Shown one piece after another: positions 26,486-34,727 of a DNA stretch of 64,000 nucleotides. The stretch comes from Bradyrhizobium sp. SK17 (GTDB lineage Bacteria; Pseudomonadota; Alphaproteobacteria; Rhizobiales; Xanthobacteraceae): the NCBI RefSeq assembly GCF_002831585.1, contig NZ_CP025113.1, forward strand, positions 3,549,001 to 3,613,000. Direction: 5' to 3'. Made by a program: the position numbers and the translations under genes. The notes below the pieces were generated by a model. The model was not told the DNA's origin, made no database searches, and saw only the letters and a list, made by a program, of their open reading frames with translations. How positions within the stretch are numbered: the stretch's first letter is position 1; each line of letters starts with the position of its first letter.

Positions 26486-27346
26486 TCAACGCCGCAGCGG
26501 GCCTTGTGGTTCGCTCGCGATGCGCTCCCACAGCGTGCGGATCATGTCCTTCATGGCGAGCGCGTCCTGCCAGCGGTCGGACAATTCGCGGCCGTCGGGA
26601 CCGGTGATGGCATAGGGCGGCGGGCCGAGCTCGCACAGGAAGGTCAGGGTCGCATCGGGCCCGGCGCGCTTGCGCCAGGAACGGATGCCGTAGTCCCACC
26701 AGTCCATGAACAACGACACCCAGCCAGCGTGCTGAGGAAAGCCGGACGAGATCTGCACCTGCTCGCGGCTCGCGATGCGGCCGTGGATGCCCCACGCGCG
26801 GTCGAGGATGCGATGGATCATCGCATGGTTGGCGTCGTCGACCGGCCAGGCGAATTCGCGGCCGACCAGATAATGCGAGAGATCGGCGGTCAGCCGGAGA
26901 TCGGGAAAGCAGTCGAGCAAGTCGAGCATGAAGAACAGATCGGTCGTCATGCGGTCGCGATGGGTCTCGACATGTACGGCGACGCCGGCCTCCGTGCCGA
27001 GCCGCCGCCAGCCTTCGAGCAGGGGAATGCAATTCGCCAGCCGGCGCGGCCGGACGTCCGGTTGCAAATTGACGTGATCGGCGCCGAGCTTGGCGACCAG
27101 CTCGAGCACCGGTTTCAGGTCGTCGACGCCCTTCGGGTAGCACTGCGCCTGCCAGATCATGCCATGCGCGCGCAGGAAGCCCGTCACCTCGCGTGCGAAG
27201 GCCGGATCGATGAAGCGGACGCCGGCGCCGTCAAACCCGGCATCGCGGATCATCGCGAGCTGGGTTTGCAGCGGCCATTCGTCCTCGTCGGCCAGCCGCC
27301 GCTCCATCGCCCAGAGCGACTGCAACACACGCAGTTGCTGCGCCAC
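26486..27346 (-). CDS. Sugar phosphate isomerase/epimerase-type TIM-barrel protein
   Basis: 286 residues of the AP-endonuclease-2-like barrel family. Metal-binding-type segments are visible in VHVETHRDRM, LTADLSHYLVG and HGRIASREQVQ. Relatives isomerise or epimerise sugars and polyols, or act on inositol-type compounds. GTG start at 27346 is 3 nt after the MFS gene's stop, so the two are co-transcribed and probably coupled. It belongs to the LacI-controlled unit with the PhyH and MFS genes, which implies a shared carbohydrate-like substrate. The exact reaction cannot be assigned. Confidence 0.82.
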   Translation of the reverse strand: MAQQLRVLQSLWAMERRLADEDEWPLQTQLAMIRDAGFDGAGVRFIDPAFAREVTGFLRAHGMIWQAQCYPKGVDDLKPVLELVAKLGADHVNLQPDVRPRRLANCIPLLEGWRRLGTEAGVAVHVETHRDRMTTDLFFMLDLLDCFPDLRLTADLSHYLVGREFAWPVDDANHAMIHRILDRAWGIHGRIASREQVQISSGFPQHAGWVSLFMDWWDYGIRSWRKRAGPDATLTFLCELGPPPYAITGPDGRELSDRWQDALAMKDMIRTLWERIASEPQGPLRR

Positions 27347-27349
27347 CGA

Positions 27350-28693
27350 TCAGGCCCGCGCCGGAATCGCCGCGGGCAGTTCGGCCTGATCGCTCGCATC
27401 GGCGGCGATGTTCTCCTGATAGGTCTCCGGCCCGATCCAGATCGCGATCACCGTGCAGGCCGACAGGAACATCGCGTAGCAGGCGACCGGCCACCAGGTG
27501 CCATAAGCCGCCACCAGCGCGGTGGCGACGAACGGCGCCGGGCCGCCCGACAGCAGCGAGCCGAGCTCACGCGCGAAGGCGAAGCCGGCGAAGCGGCGTT
27601 GCGGCGGGAATAGTTCGGCGAAATACGCCGCCTGCGGCCCGAACATCGCCGCCGTCACCACGGCGCGCGCCAGGATGAAGGCGAGCGCGATCATGATCCA
27701 CTGCTTGGTACCAACCATCCAGAAGAAGGGGAAGGCGAGCGCCACGCCGGCCAGCGCGCCGAACATGTAGACCGGACGCCGTCCGATCCGGTCCGACAAG
27801 GCGGCGAAGCCGAGGATCGCAAACAGCTCGACGGTGAAGGCCAGCATCAGCGCGCTGAGCGCGTCCGCTTTCGGTACGCCGAGCGTGGTGATGACGTAGC
27901 TCAGGCCGAACACCGGGAAGAAATATCCGAGCCCGTTCTCGGCCATCCGGGCCCCGAGCACCACGAAGAAGTTGCGCGGGTGCTGGCGCAATGCCTCCAT
28001 CGCCGGATTGCTCTCGACCTTGCCGCGCTTGACCACCGCCTCGGTGTAAACAGGCGTCTCGGTGATGCGCATGCGGACGAAGATGCCGACCACGATCAAC
28101 AGGAAGCTCGCCAGGAAGGGCAGGCGCCAGCCCCAGCTCATCAAATCCTCGCGCGGCAGCATCGTCACCAGCGCGAAGGCGCCGGCGGCGAGCAGATTGC
28201 CGACGGAGACGCCGAGCGGCGCGAAGCCGCCCCAGAAACCGCGATGCTTGGGCGGTGCGTTCTCCACCAGATAGATCACCGCGCCGCCATATTCGGCGCC
28301 GGCGCCGAGGCCCTGGATGACGCGCATCGCGACCAGCAGGACCGGCGCCCAGACACCAATCTGCGCATAGGTCGGCAGGAAGCCGATCGCGGTGGTGCCG
28401 ATGCCGATCATCAACAGCGTAGCGACCAGCACCGGCTTGCGGCCATAGCGATCGCCGAGGATGCCGAACAGCAGGCCGCCGAACGGCCGCACCACGAAGC
28501 CGACGCCGAAGGTCAGGAACGACAGCAACGTGCCGACCACCGGATCGCTCTTCGGAAAGAACAGTTCGCCGAATACCAGCGCCGCGGCGGTGCCGTAGAG
28601 GAAGAAGTCGTACCACTCGAGCGCGGAGCCGATGCTTGCGGCCAGGATCACACGCAGGCGCGCTTTCTTGGCGCCGTTTGCCATCTCGGTCAT
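27350..28693 (-). CDS. MFS transporter, metabolite:H+ symporter type
   Basis: 447 residues, twelve membrane segments. The start ASIGSALEWYDFFLYGTAAAL and the loop RPFGGLLFGILGDRYGRKP are diagnostic for the MHS (ProP/ShiA/KgtP) family of proton-coupled importers. ATG at 28693 was chosen; the open frame extends 24 codons upstream into the repeat element without a ribosome site. It is followed after 3 nt by the isomerase gene. A palindromic repeat and a hairpin separate it from the PhyH gene upstream. Probably imports the substrate of the LacI-regulated pathway. Confidence 0.9.
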   Translation of the reverse strand: MTEMANGAKKARLRVILAASIGSALEWYDFFLYGTAAALVFGELFFPKSDPVVGTLLSFLTFGVGFVVRPFGGLLFGILGDRYGRKPVLVATLLMIGIGTTAIGFLPTYAQIGVWAPVLLVAMRVIQGLGAGAEYGGAVIYLVENAPPKHRGFWGGFAPLGVSVGNLLAAGAFALVTMLPREDLMSWGWRLPFLASFLLIVVGIFVRMRITETPVYTEAVVKRGKVESNPAMEALRQHPRNFFVVLGARMAENGLGYFFPVFGLSYVITTLGVPKADALSALMLAFTVELFAILGFAALSDRIGRRPVYMFGALAGVALAFPFFWMVGTKQWIMIALAFILARAVVTAAMFGPQAAYFAELFPPQRRFAGFAFARELGSLLSGGPAPFVATALVAAYGTWWPVACYAMFLSACTVIAIWIGPETYQENIAADASDQAELPAAIPARA

Positions 28694-28733
28694 TCGTTTC
28701 CCCGTTGTCTTGTTTTTTATGGACGTCTTGTTT

Positions 28734-28782
28734 GAGCATGATCGTTTCGGAAAACCGGTACCCACTTTTCCGGATCATGCTC
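28734..28782. repeat. Intergenic palindromic repeat, family A copy 1
   Basis: An interrupted palindrome starting GAGCATGATCG and ending CGGATCATGCTC with the core CGGAAAACCGGTACCCAC. Four further copies or relics occur at 35883, 54399, 57629 and 58673. Such REP-like palindromes are numerous in Bradyrhizobium and Rhodopseudomonas genomes. Confidence 0.85.
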
Positions 28783-28793
28783 GAGAAAGCAGC

Positions 28794-28820
28794 AATGCCC
28801 GCGGCGTGGCCGCGGGCATT
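28794..28820 (-). terminator. Strong hairpin after the PhyH gene
   Basis: A perfect 12-bp stem (AATGCCCGCGGC at 28794-28805 with its complement at 28809-28820) and 3-nt loop, 11 nt beyond the PhyH stop on the minus strand. The following minus-strand bases (GCTGCTTTCT) are only weakly T rich, so it may attenuate rather than fully stop transcription into the MFS gene. Confidence 0.6.
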
Positions 28821-28830
28821 GTCGTCGTCT

Positions 28831-29703
28831 TCAGGCAGCGCGCGTGAAGTAGGATTTCTTCGCCGCCGACTGGGTCTCGTAGATTGATCCCTGCCGTTTG
28901 GCCGGCGGCAGCGGCATCCGCACCGGCACCTCGGTCAGCCGCGGCGTCACCACCGGCGGGCCCGCCAGCAGGCGGCTGTTGAATTCGTCGAAATCCTTGA
29001 CGCCCACCAACGGCCAGGCGTCGCTCGCCGCCACTTCATAGAGCAGCAGGTTGCGCGGCCGGTTCGAGGTGTTGGTCGCCGAGCCGTGCAGCGCGCGCAC
29101 GTGGTGGAACGACATGCTGCCGGCCTTGCCCATGCAGGGCACCGCGCGCTTGATGTCGTCCTGGATCTGGTCCGGATCGATCAGGCCGGCGAAGCAGCCG
29201 TCGTCGCCATGATGATCCCACATCGTGTCACCGGTGTGTGAACCCGGCGTCACCAGCATCGGGCCGTTCTCGATATCGCAATCGTCGAGCAGCACGCCGA
29301 TCGCCAGGATGTCGTCATTGGTGTGCGGATAGAACGCCCAGTCCTGATGCCACTCGACCGGCGAGCCGTACTGCGCCGACTTCATGTTGAGCTTGGAGCC
29401 GTGCAGGCGAAGGCCGGGGCCGATCAGTCTGGTCAGGATCGAGATCACGGCCGGGCTGCGGACGATCTCGTCGAAGATCGGGTGCACCTTGTGCGGCGCC
29501 TTGATGCGGCGGACGCGCGGCTGTTCCGGCGTATGGCCCGGCTCGAGGTCGTAGACATCGGTGTGCTCGGTCACCGCGCCAGCGCCGGCCACCAACTCCG
29601 CGAGCACCGTGCGGACCTTGCCGAGGGTCTCCTGGTCGAGCACTTCGGGGACCACGATCACCCCATCGCGCTTGTAGGCTTGGGCCTGCTCGTCCGAAAT
29701 CAT
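28831..29703 (-). CDS. Phytanoyl-CoA dioxygenase (PhyH) family Fe(II)/2-oxoglutarate oxygenase
   Basis: 290 residues. The iron-binding facial triad is visible as H119 and D121 in EWHQDWAFYPH and H206 in ALHGSATN; the 2-oxoglutarate-binding arginine is likely in NTSNRPRNLL. The family hydroxylates unactivated carbons in lipids, alkaloids, amino acids and other small molecules. ATG at 29703 follows GGGAGAAA. It is divergent from the LacI regulator, and two LacI-type operators begin 23 bp upstream of its start. First gene of a PhyH/MFS/isomerase set; substrate unknown. Confidence 0.9.
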   Translation of the reverse strand: MISDEQAQAYKRDGVIVVPEVLDQETLGKVRTVLAELVAGAGAVTEHTDVYDLEPGHTPEQPRVRRIKAPHKVHPIFDEIVRSPAVISILTRLIGPGLRLHGSKLNMKSAQYGSPVEWHQDWAFYPHTNDDILAIGVLLDDCDIENGPMLVTPGSHTGDTMWDHHGDDGCFAGLIDPDQIQDDIKRAVPCMGKAGSMSFHHVRALHGSATNTSNRPRNLLLYEVAASDAWPLVGVKDFDEFNSRLLAGPPVVTPRLTEVPVRMPLPPAKRQGSIYETQSAAKKSYFTRAA

Positions 29704-29725
29704 GCCGTTTCTCCCATTTTGTTCT

Positions 29726-29763
29726 ATGTTAGCGCTAACATGCCTCGATGCTAGCGCTAACAT
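29726..29763. promoter_or_regulatory. Two LacI-family operators
   Basis: ATGTTAGCGCTAACAT (29726-29741) is a perfect 16-bp palindrome. ATGCTAGCGCTAACAT (29748-29763) differs from perfect symmetry at one pair. Their centres are 22 bp apart, two helical turns. The central CG and form TGTTAGCGCTAACA are typical LacI/GalR sites. They lie between the divergent PhyH and LacI genes. Confidence 0.88.
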
Positions 29764-29800
29764 CGTGGCTTGGCAACCCGGAATCGTGCAGGCTGCGGCC

Positions 29801-30811
29801 ATGAGCTCCGAACTGACCGACCCCGGGACCGGCCCGGCCGGTGCCGCGCCGACCCTTTCCGAGGTGGCCAAGCGCGCCGGCGTGTCCTCGATCACGGTGA
29901 GCCGGGTGGTACGGATGCCCGATCTGGTCGCCCCCGAGACCCGGGCGCGGGTCGAGCGTGCGATGCGCGACCTCGGCTATGTCCCGAACCTGGTGGCCGG
30001 GGCGCTGGCGAGCGCGCGGACCAATTCGGTCGGCGTGCTGGTGCCGACCATCGCCAATTCGATCTTCGCCGACACGGTGCAGGGCCTGTCCGACAAGCTC
30101 GAGCCGCTCGGCTTCTCGGTGATCCTGGCGCAGTCGCGCTATGACGCGGAGCGCGAGGATCGCATGCTGGCGGCGCTGCTGTCGCGGCGGCCGGAGGCGA
30201 TCATCATGGTCGGCTCGCCGGCGACGGCGGAGGGCAGTCGGCTGCTGCGCAACGCGCGCATCCCGATCGTCGAGACCTGGGATCTGCCCGCAAACCCGAT
30301 CGACGCGGTCGCGGGCTTCGACAATTACAAGGCCGGCACGGCTGTCGCGAAGCATCTCGCTGCGCAAGGACGCCGGCAACTCGCCTTCATCGGCGGCGAC
30401 GATCCGCGCGGCACACGGCGCTGGCTCGGGTTCAGGGACGAGGCCATGGCACGCGGCCTTGCCGAGCCGCGAAGATTGATCCTCGAGCGCAACGCTTCGG
30501 GCAGCGTGGCGGCGCATGCGCGGTTGCCCGATGTCGACGCGGTGTTCGCCGCCAATGATGCGCATGCGATCGGCTTCATGGCGGGGCTGCGCAAGGCCGG
30601 CCTGCTGCGCGACGGGCCCGCGTCGACCCAGCCGGTTGCGGTGATCGGGCTCGGCGATCTCGAAATGGGCCAGCTGATCTCGCCGACGCTGAGCACCATC
30701 AGCGTGCATGGCGACGCCATCGGCCGCACCGCGGCGACCTTGACCTTGGAGCGCGGCGGCGAGCGCCGCGTCGATCTCGGCTTCGAACTGGTGCTGCGCG
30801 ACAGCGGCTAG
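29801..30811 (+). CDS. LacI-family transcriptional regulator
   Basis: 336 residues. The N-terminal LacI helix-turn-helix and hinge helix are clear (LSEVAKRAGVSSITVSRVV and NLVAGALASARTNSVGVLVP), followed by a periplasmic-binding-protein-like effector domain (about 75-330). ATG at 29801 was chosen because upstream in-frame starts lie within the operators. It most likely represses the divergent PhyH/MFS/isomerase genes and itself through the paired palindromes. The effector is probably a carbohydrate-like molecule. Its last codons overlap the SulP gene by 4 nt, tail to tail. Confidence 0.92.
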   Translation: MSSELTDPGTGPAGAAPTLSEVAKRAGVSSITVSRVVRMPDLVAPETRARVERAMRDLGYVPNLVAGALASARTNSVGVLVPTIANSIFADTVQGLSDKLEPLGFSVILAQSRYDAEREDRMLAALLSRRPEAIIMVGSPATAEGSRLLRNARIPIVETWDLPANPIDAVAGFDNYKAGTAVAKHLAAQGRRQLAFIGGDDPRGTRRWLGFRDEAMARGLAEPRRLILERNASGSVAAHARLPDVDAVFAANDAHAIGFMAGLRKAGLLRDGPASTQPVAVIGLGDLEMGQLISPTLSTISVHGDAIGRTAATLTLERGGERRVDLGFELVLRDSG

Positions 30812-32088
30812 TTGGTGCTTCGTCGCTGCCAGCGGTCAAAGACCGCCAACAGCGCCGCGATCACGCATCCCGTGATGATGCCGGATGTCAGGTCCTCGAA
30901 GACCGTCAGGCCAAAGGTCGGGATCAGCACCGCGGCGCCGCGCCAGCGCGTGATCAGGTGCACGAACGCTTCCTTCTCCGCCATGTACCAGCACACCACG
31001 ACGAGGACGCCGGCCAGCGCCGAGAGCGGAATGTAGCTCGCCAGCGGCGCGGCCAGCATCATGAACGACAGCAGGAACGCCGAATGCATCATGCCGGACA
31101 GCGGGCTGCGCGCGCCGGCCCGGATATTGGTCGCGGTGCGCGCGATCGTGCCGGTGACGCTGATGCCGCCGAACAGGGCGGAGGCGATGTTGGCGATGCC
31201 CTGCGCCACCAGCTCCATGTTGGAGCGGTGCTTGCGGCCGGTCATGCCGTCGGCGACCTTTGCCGAGAGCAGGCTCTCGACGCCGCCGAGCAGCGTGAAG
31301 GACAGCGATGCCGGCAGGACTTGCAGCAGCAGCGCCCAGGAGAATTGGGGCATGTGCGGCACCGGCAGGCCGCGCGGGATTTCGCCGAACCGGCTGCCGA
31401 TGGTCTCGACCGGCAAGTGCAGCAGCAGCGCCGCGAACGATGCGATCACGATCGCGATCAGCATCGCGGGCCAGGCCGGCCGCCAGGCGCGCAACGCGAA
31501 GATCACGGCCGCCGAGCCGGCCCCGATCGCGAGCGCGGACCAGTTCAGGGTCGGCAGCGCATGGCCGAGCGCCGCGAGCTTCGGCACGAACGGTCCGGGT
31601 TCGGCGCCGGCCAGCGTCAGCCCGCCGAGATCATGCAACTGACTGGCGAGGATGGTGACCGCGATTCCGCAGGTGAAGCCGACGGTGACGGGGTGCGGGA
31701 TGTAGCGGATCAGCGCGCCGAGCCCGGACGCGCCGATCAGCGTCAGCATCACCCCGGACACCAGCACGGTGAGCAGCAGGCCCTCGACGCCGAACTGCGC
31801 GGCGGTTGCGGCGACCAGGACGATGAAGGCGCCGGCCGGGCCGCCGATCTGAAAGCGGCTGCCGCCGAGCGCAGAGACCAGGAAGCCGCCGACGATCGCC
31901 GTGAACAGCCCGCGCTCCGGCGTCACGCCCGAGGCCACCGCGATCGCCATCGACAGCGGCAGCGCCACCACCGCGACCGTCAGTCCCGACATCACGTCGT
32001 GGCGGAATGCGCCGAGGCCATAGCCTTCGGTCAGCGTGGTCAGGAGCTTGGGACGATAGAGATGTGCGGTGGAGGAACCGTCAGGCAT
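30808..32088 (-). CDS. SulP-family inorganic anion transporter without a STAS domain
   Basis: 426 residues. The SulP signature is visible in RHDVMSGLTVAVVALPLSMAIA and GGPAGAFIVLV, with about eleven to twelve membrane helices. The protein ends soon after the last helix (LAVFDRWQRRSTN), so the C-terminal STAS domain present in most SulP proteins is missing. SulP members carry sulfate, bicarbonate, molybdate or dicarboxylates. ATG at 32088 was chosen over GTG at 32100; neither has a clear ribosome site. Convergent with the LacI gene. Confidence 0.87.
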   Translation of the reverse strand: MPDGSSTAHLYRPKLLTTLTEGYGLGAFRHDVMSGLTVAVVALPLSMAIAVASGVTPERGLFTAIVGGFLVSALGGSRFQIGGPAGAFIVLVAATAAQFGVEGLLLTVLVSGVMLTLIGASGLGALIRYIPHPVTVGFTCGIAVTILASQLHDLGGLTLAGAEPGPFVPKLAALGHALPTLNWSALAIGAGSAAVIFALRAWRPAWPAMLIAIVIASFAALLLHLPVETIGSRFGEIPRGLPVPHMPQFSWALLLQVLPASLSFTLLGGVESLLSAKVADGMTGRKHRSNMELVAQGIANIASALFGGISVTGTIARTATNIRAGARSPLSGMMHSAFLLSFMMLAAPLASYIPLSALAGVLVVVCWYMAEKEAFVHLITRWRGAAVLIPTFGLTVFEDLTSGIITGCVIAALLAVFDRWQRRSTN

Positions 32089-32193
32089 GGCGACAACCAC
32101 AGGGAGGGAGATGAAGACAATGACGAGCGCGGGCGCCGTACGCGGCAGGCAAGCCCGCGATTGTTGGCGCGGGCGCGGGACGAGGCATTGCGG

Positions 32194-33093
32194 TCATTCG
32201 GCGATCTTCCGGTAGATGGCGGCGGCCTGGCGCAGCAGCCGGCTCTTGCGCTTGCGCTCATGCACGCGCTGGTGCTTGGCCTTGCGCTCGTGGGCGCGCT
32301 GCGCGAGTGCATCGGCACTCTCGAGCAACTCGCGACGGACCTCGTTGTCGTTCAGCTCGCCGAGCAGCTGCTGTCCCTTGCGCAGATGTCTGAGGACAGT
32401 GCGCCACGACGCATAGACATCGGCAGGCAGGCCACCTTCCGAGAACTCGATCGCGTAGCGCAGCCGCTTGCTGGCGAGCCGGACGCGATGGCGCTTGCTC
32501 TTGCCCATGCCTTGCAGCCCGCGGCTCTTCTGACACAGCTTGCCATGCCACCGCGCCAGCCGGCGCGCGTGAAACACCGCGACCGGCACGGCCCGCCGCT
32601 GCGCCGCGCGGCGGTTCTGCCGCGCGGTCCAGGGGCCGCTGCCGACCCAGTCCCACATGCCGTCGAACCATTGCCAGTAACGGTCGCTTTGCAACGCCTC
32701 CTTGAGCGCGTCGAACGCATCGGTGCGTGCGGCCTTCAGCATGCGTTCTTCGGGCAGGTCCTTGCTGTTCTCGATCGCGACGTCGAGATCGCGCGTTGCG
32801 CTGAGGTGGGCGCTCAGCCATTTCAGCTCGGATTTCAATCGCGTCCATTCGCTGTCCGCCACCATCGGGCCGTAGAAAGCGACCGCCGCCTTCAGCCGCG
32901 TCAGTCCGATACGGGTCTGGTGCAGCGCCACCGGATCGCCGGAGCTCAGGGCTTCGTGATTGGTCGCGACTTCCTCCAGGCATTCGGACAGGATCAGGCG
33001 AAATGCGGTCTCACAACGCATGGCCTGGCTGAGATGGCGTGGCCGCTTCGGGCGGACGACGCGTTCCCGGTCCGGACTTGCCCCTGACGTCAT
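32194..33093 (-). CDS. CHAD-domain protein (polyphosphate-binding type)
   Basis: 299 residues, strongly basic and alpha-helical. The CHAD pattern is seen in VALHQTRIGLTRLKAAVAFY and in MGKSKRHRVRLASKRLRYAIEF, two histidine/arginine/lysine-rich helical repeats. CHAD domains bind inorganic polyphosphate and target polyphosphate granules. No CYTH domain or polyphosphate kinase lies alongside. The tail (AHERKAKHQRVHERKRK) is very basic. 105 nt upstream of the SulP gene on the same strand; functional linkage is uncertain. Confidence 0.85.
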   Translation of the reverse strand: MTSGASPDRERVVRPKRPRHLSQAMRCETAFRLILSECLEEVATNHEALSSGDPVALHQTRIGLTRLKAAVAFYGPMVADSEWTRLKSELKWLSAHLSATRDLDVAIENSKDLPEERMLKAARTDAFDALKEALQSDRYWQWFDGMWDWVGSGPWTARQNRRAAQRRAVPVAVFHARRLARWHGKLCQKSRGLQGMGKSKRHRVRLASKRLRYAIEFSEGGLPADVYASWRTVLRHLRKGQQLLGELNDNEVRRELLESADALAQRAHERKAKHQRVHERKRKSRLLRQAAAIYRKIAE

Positions 33094-33292
33094 GACACTC
33101 CCGCGGCGCCGCCGGAGCCGCGACGCAACACCCCGGCTCCCGGGCGGGAAGAATTCCTGTTTGACCGCTGCCGATCAAGGGTTTTCTGCGTAGCCGCAAT
33201 ATGACGCTGCGGTGACGCGATCAAAATGTCGCAATCGACCCGGGCGACGGCGCCGACATGCGGTGCTTGCTCAGTCGGGACCGTCAAATTCG

Positions 33293-33339
33293 AGATATTT
33301 CGTATACGAAATATCTTGATATTTCGCATGCGAAATATA
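33293..33339. promoter_or_regulatory. Two MarR-type operators upstream of the MarR gene
   Basis: Half-site AGATATTTCGTA with its exact complement forms a 24-bp perfect palindrome (33293-33316). A second palindrome with core ATATTTCGCATGCGAAATAT lies at 33319-33338. Centres are 24 bp apart. They end 10 nt before the MarR start, in an A/T-rich pocket that probably contains the promoter, so binding should block transcription of the MarR/crotonase pair. Confidence 0.85.
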
Positions 33340-33349
33340 TAACGACGGC

Positions 33350-33784
33350 ATGAAAGCGGAACACCGGCTGATCTTCCTGCTGACCGTGGCCTATCGCCGG
33401 GTGCAGCGCGCCATCGAGCAGGAGACGGCCGCGCATGATCTGACGTCGGCCCAGGCCGGCGTGCTGTTCTTTCTCGGGCGCAATGACGGCGCGCTGATCG
33501 GCGACGTCTCGCAGGCGCTCGACATCGTGCCGTCGGCGATGACCGGGCTCGCCGACCGGATGGAACGTGCCGGCCTCGTCAAGCGCCGGCGTGACGGCGA
33601 GGATGGGCGCAGCCAGCGGCTTCATCTGACATCGGCGGGGCAGGAGCTCGGCAAGCGCGCCGCGACGCGGACCAGGGTGATCAACAACCGCCTGATGGAC
33701 GGATTCTCGGAAGCGGAGATCGACGTGGTGTCGCGTTGGCTAGCCAGCCTGCAAGAGAAGTTTCCGAAAGACAAAGATGGTTAG
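33350..33784 (+). CDS. MarR-family transcriptional regulator
   Basis: 144 residues, the normal MarR length. The winged helix (about 30-100) includes TSAQAGVLFFLGRNDGA, DVSQALDIVPSAMTGLADRM and the wing KRRRDGEDGRSQRLHLT. It most likely represses itself and the crotonase gene 64 nt downstream through the paired palindromes just upstream. MarR proteins beside crotonases often respond to CoA thioesters or aromatic acids; the ligand here is not known. The ribosome site is weak. Confidence 0.92.
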   Translation: MKAEHRLIFLLTVAYRRVQRAIEQETAAHDLTSAQAGVLFFLGRNDGALIGDVSQALDIVPSAMTGLADRMERAGLVKRRRDGEDGRSQRLHLTSAGQELGKRAATRTRVINNRLMDGFSEAEIDVVSRWLASLQEKFPKDKDG

Positions 33785-33848
33785 GGCGTTTTCAAGCTAG
33801 GGTCGCGTCAGGAAAACGCGTCGGGCAAGAAGCAAGAGGAGTGAGAGC

Positions 33849-34616
33849 ATGAGCGAAGTGGTCGTAGCGCTGGACGGTGGCGTCCTCACCGTGACGATGG
33901 CGCGTCCGGACAAGAAGAATGCGATTACCAATGCGATGTACGGCGCGATGGCCGACGCGCTCGAACGCGCCGAGAGCGACTCCGCGATCCGCGCCGTGCT
34001 GTTGCAAGGTGACGGCGACAGCTTCACCGCGGGCAACGATCTCGCCGATTTCGCCGCGGTGTCGCGCGGCGTGCAGGGCGAGCGTCATGTCGGCCGCTTC
34101 CTCGCCGGCCTCGCCAGGGCGCCGCGGCCGCTGGTCGCCGCCGTGCAGGGCAATGCGGTCGGCATCGGCACCACCATGCTGCTGCATTGCGACCTGGTCT
34201 ACCTCGCACCGACCGCGCGGCTGATCACGCCGTTCGTCAATCTCGCGCTGGTGCCGGAGGCGGCATCGACCTATCTGCTGCCGCAGCGGATCGGCTATGC
34301 GCGGGCCTATGCGATGTTCGCGCTCGGCGAGCCGGTCGAGGCCGAGACGGCCGTTTCGATCGGTCTCGCCAACGCGGTGGTGCCGCTTGCGGATCTTCGT
34401 ACCAAGGCCCGAGCCGCGGCGGATGCGCTGGCGAAGCGGCCGTTCGGCTCGCTCCAGCACACCAAGGCGTTGATGCGCGACCCTGTCAGGATCAGCGCGC
34501 AGATGGCGCGCGAGGGTGAAATCTTCCAGGAGCGATTGATGAGCGCCGAAGCGCGCGAGGCCTTTGCCGCCTTTGCCGAGCGCCGGCCGCCGGATTTCTC
34601 CAAGATCGCCGGGTAG
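33849..34616 (+). CDS. Enoyl-CoA hydratase/isomerase family protein
   Basis: 255 residues. Crotonase features: RPDKKNAITNAMYGAMADAL, oxyanion motif GDSFTAGNDLADF and VAAVQGNAVGIGTTMLLHCD. The region VNLALVPEAASTYLLPQRIG, with a glutamate after VP, resembles 2-enoyl-CoA isomerase or hydratase active sites. ATG at 33849 follows AAGAGGAG. Second gene of the MarR operon. It acts on an acyl-CoA in the cytoplasm; the precise substrate is not known. Confidence 0.9.
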   Translation: MSEVVVALDGGVLTVTMARPDKKNAITNAMYGAMADALERAESDSAIRAVLLQGDGDSFTAGNDLADFAAVSRGVQGERHVGRFLAGLARAPRPLVAAVQGNAVGIGTTMLLHCDLVYLAPTARLITPFVNLALVPEAASTYLLPQRIGYARAYAMFALGEPVEAETAVSIGLANAVVPLADLRTKARAAADALAKRPFGSLQHTKALMRDPVRISAQMAREGEIFQERLMSAEAREAFAAFAERRPPDFSKIAG

Positions 34617-34627
34617 GCTCCGGACTT

Positions 34628-34652
34628 GGGGCCGTCCCGCGTGGGCGGCCCC
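34628..34652 (+). terminator. GC-rich hairpin after the crotonase gene
   Basis: GGGGCCG (34628-34634) pairs perfectly with CGGCCCC (34646-34652) across an 11-nt loop, 11 nt after the stop. There is no T run, so its role as a terminator is uncertain. Confidence 0.35.
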
Positions 34653-34727
34653 ATCGCTTTGGGGTTGACGGCTTCGCCCGCATCGAACATCTCGTGTGGC
34701 AGTACAGCGAACCCGGCGAGGCGAGGC

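Noticed and set aside
30958..33087. 709-codon frame antisense to the SulP and CHAD genes
   Set aside because: Composition is extreme in Arg, Gln and His, as for high-GC shadows, and both opposite genes are well supported.
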